From assembly GCA_031257415.1 (NCBI GenBank), contig JAIROR010000100.1:1-6478 (forward strand): a stretch of 6,478 nucleotides of DNA, written 5' to 3'. The DNA is from Holosporales bacterium (GTDB taxonomy: Bacteria; Pseudomonadota; Alphaproteobacteria; RUG11792). The notes under the pieces were generated by a model that saw only the letters and a program-made list of their open reading frames with translations, was not told where the DNA came from and searched no databases. The position numbers and the translations under genes are program-made. Below, piece by piece: positions 5,501 through 6,478 of the stretch (position 1 is the first letter of the stretch; the number at the start of each line of letters is the position of its first letter).

Positions 5501-5529
5501 TTGACGTAGCAACGAATATCATGTAAAGT
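5501..5529 (+). promoter_or_regulatory. Probable bamD promoter
   Basis: TTGACG (5501-5506) and TAAAGT (5524-5529) are separated by 17 bp. The -35 matches the sigma-70 consensus at five of six positions. The -10 lies 45 bp before the bamD ATG. Confidence 0.55.
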
Positions 5530-5574
5530 TTTGTACGTGTGGTTGTCTCTTTAGTTATGTATTCAGTGTTTGGT

Positions 5575-6478
5575 ATGAAAAGATTTTCGTTGTGCGTTTG
5601 TTGCGCGGCACTATTTCTTTCCGGGTGTTCCTCAGATCTCGATCTTGGTAAGTTTCAAAACAAGGGAGCAGAAGTCATTTACAATGCGGCGAAGCAGGAA
5701 TTCGATAGGAAGAGATATTCCGACGCGGTAAAGATTTTTGACGAGCTTGAAAGGGCTCATCCGTATTCCAAGTTGGTTCCGCAGGCACAGGTCCTCAGGG
5801 GGGATTGCAATTATAAAATGAAGAAATATGGAGATGCTATATCTGAATACGAGATCTTCATAAGAACCCATCCTACTCATGAAATGGTTCAATATGCTCT
5901 ATACATGCTCGGGAAGGTACACTATGAACAGATGCCAATAATTCAAAGGGATCAGGAGAATACTCTGAAAGCGAAGGAATACTTGTTTGCTTTGAAAAAT
6001 AACTTTCCGAGCAACAAATACCAAAAATCTGCAGATGAGATGATAAAAGTTTTGAATAAGCAGTTGGCTGGAAAGGATATTTATATTGGCAAGTATTACC
6101 AGAAGAAAAAGAATTATCCGGCCTCTATCGAACGGTTCAACAGTGTTATTAATAACTATGGGGAAACAGATATGGCGCCTGAAGCATTCCACAGACTGAT
6201 TGAGAGCTACATAGCCATGGAACTCTACGAAGAGGCCAAGAAGGTTTATGGAGTCATGGCCAAAAAGTTCCCGGAGTCAAGCTGGATACAGCACGCTCAG
6301 AAGATCATGTCTTCGTTCAGTCCAATAAATCCCCAGCCAGAAAAGTCCAAAACCCAATCCAAGGACCGAGCCAAAGCCCAATCCAAGGACCGAGCCAAAA
6401 CCCAATCCAAGGACCGAGCCAAAGCCCAATCCAAGGACCGAGCCAAAGCCCAATCCAAGGACCGAGCCAAAACCCAAT
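5575..6478 (+). CDS. bamD: BamD, outer-membrane assembly lipoprotein (3' end outside window)
   Basis: The frame is open to the window end: 301 residues visible, no stop. The N-terminus MKRFSLCVCCAALFLSGC is a lipoprotein signal with lipobox LSGC and lipidated Cys18. A BamD-type TPR region follows, about 36-240. Typical helices include VIYNAAKQEFDRKRYSDAVK, HPYSKLVPQAQ, YKMKKYGDAISEYEIFI and YALYMLGKVHYEQM. IIQRDQENTLKAKEYL, RDIY-like KDIYIGKYYQKKKNYPASI, and MELYEEAKKVYGVMAKKFP follow. BamD is an essential partner of BamA in inserting beta-barrel proteins into the outer membrane and sits on its periplasmic face. From residue 259 the protein enters a tandem octapeptide tail, so it already exceeds the usual 240-290 residues. 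ATG 5575 is preferred because it gives a compact signal peptide with K2 R3. ATG 5557 and GTG 5566 are in frame; no strong ribosome binding site decides. No other gene lies nearby on this strand. Confidence 0.93.
   Translation, partial: MKRFSLCVCCAALFLSGCSSDLDLGKFQNKGAEVIYNAAKQEFDRKRYSDAVKIFDELERAHPYSKLVPQAQVLRGDCNYKMKKYGDAISEYEIFIRTHPTHEMVQYALYMLGKVHYEQMPIIQRDQENTLKAKEYLFALKNNFPSNKYQKSADEMIKVLNKQLAGKDIYIGKYYQKKKNYPASIERFNSVINNYGETDMAPEAFHRLIESYIAMELYEEAKKVYGVMAKKFPESSWIQHAQKIMSSFSPINPQPEKSKTQSKDRAKAQSKDRAKTQSKDRAKAQSKDRAKAQSKDRAKTQ
6349..6478 (+). repeat. 24-bp in-frame tandem repeat encoding K(T/A)QSKDRA
   Basis: Five full 24-bp units start at 6349, 6373, 6397, 6421 and 6445, with a sixth cut by the window end. 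Units differ only at the second codon (ACC Thr or GCC Ala), in order T, A, T, A, A, T. Being a multiple of three, changes in copy number keep the bamD frame. Each octapeptide carries three basic residues and one acidic, making a strongly basic hydrophilic tail. The opposite strand is also open across it (a shadow reading GFGSVLGL) and is not thought to be coding. Confidence 0.97.

Noticed and set aside
5632..6192. Two - strand frames of 86 and 97 codons
   Set aside because: They lie opposite bamD, which has a clear lipobox and TPR sequence; they are shadows.
6277..6477. - strand frame with GFGSVLGL repeats
   Set aside because: It is the exact antisense of the in-frame bamD repeats, and a repeat without stops on one strand often has none on the other.

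Overview
The window looks like a piece of a small, moderately AT-rich alphaproteobacterial chromosome. The AddA-type helicase, RsfS and BamD read as alphaproteobacterial. The stand-alone mlaD, the helicase without its nuclease, and the abundant short tandem and dispersed repeats between sparse genes suggest a host-associated Rickettsiales member, perhaps Anaplasmataceae. That assignment is inference; no rRNA or species marker is present.

Layout. Positions 1-198 hold nine copies of a 22-bp hairpin-forming tandem repeat. Positions 403-963 (+) encode a small secreted MORN-repeat protein. It lies between two nearly identical ~91-94 bp direct repeats, each containing a weak terminator-like hairpin. 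Positions 964-1638 are a repeat-rich non-coding stretch ending in a good promoter for mlaD (1639-2082, +), whose stop is one base from the start of rsfS (2084-2410, +). The 3' end of rsfS overlaps by 34 bp the 3' end of a convergent AddA/UvrD-type helicase gene (2377-4743, -). A tRNA-Phe(GAA) gene lies just upstream of the helicase on the same strand (4790-4865, -). Positions 4866-5574 are non-coding and rich in inverted repeats. From 5575 to the window end runs bamD (+), open at its 3' end, with a growing 8-residue repeat tail.

How the parts relate. MlaD (phospholipid transport between the membranes) and BamD (outer-membrane protein assembly) both serve the Gram-negative envelope. RsfS is a translation factor and the helicase a DNA-repair factor. 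They form no single pathway.

The most unusual item is a ~138-bp element present twice in opposite orientation (1093-1229 + and 5167-5305 -). Each copy has a conserved promoter-like pair, a hairpin at the same position and a perfect AGGAGG. Each points toward a downstream transcription unit: mlaD-rsfS for one, tRNA-Phe-addA for the other. It may be a mobile or structured-RNA repeat with outward transcription. No CRISPR array, insertion sequence, phage gene or known defence system was seen.
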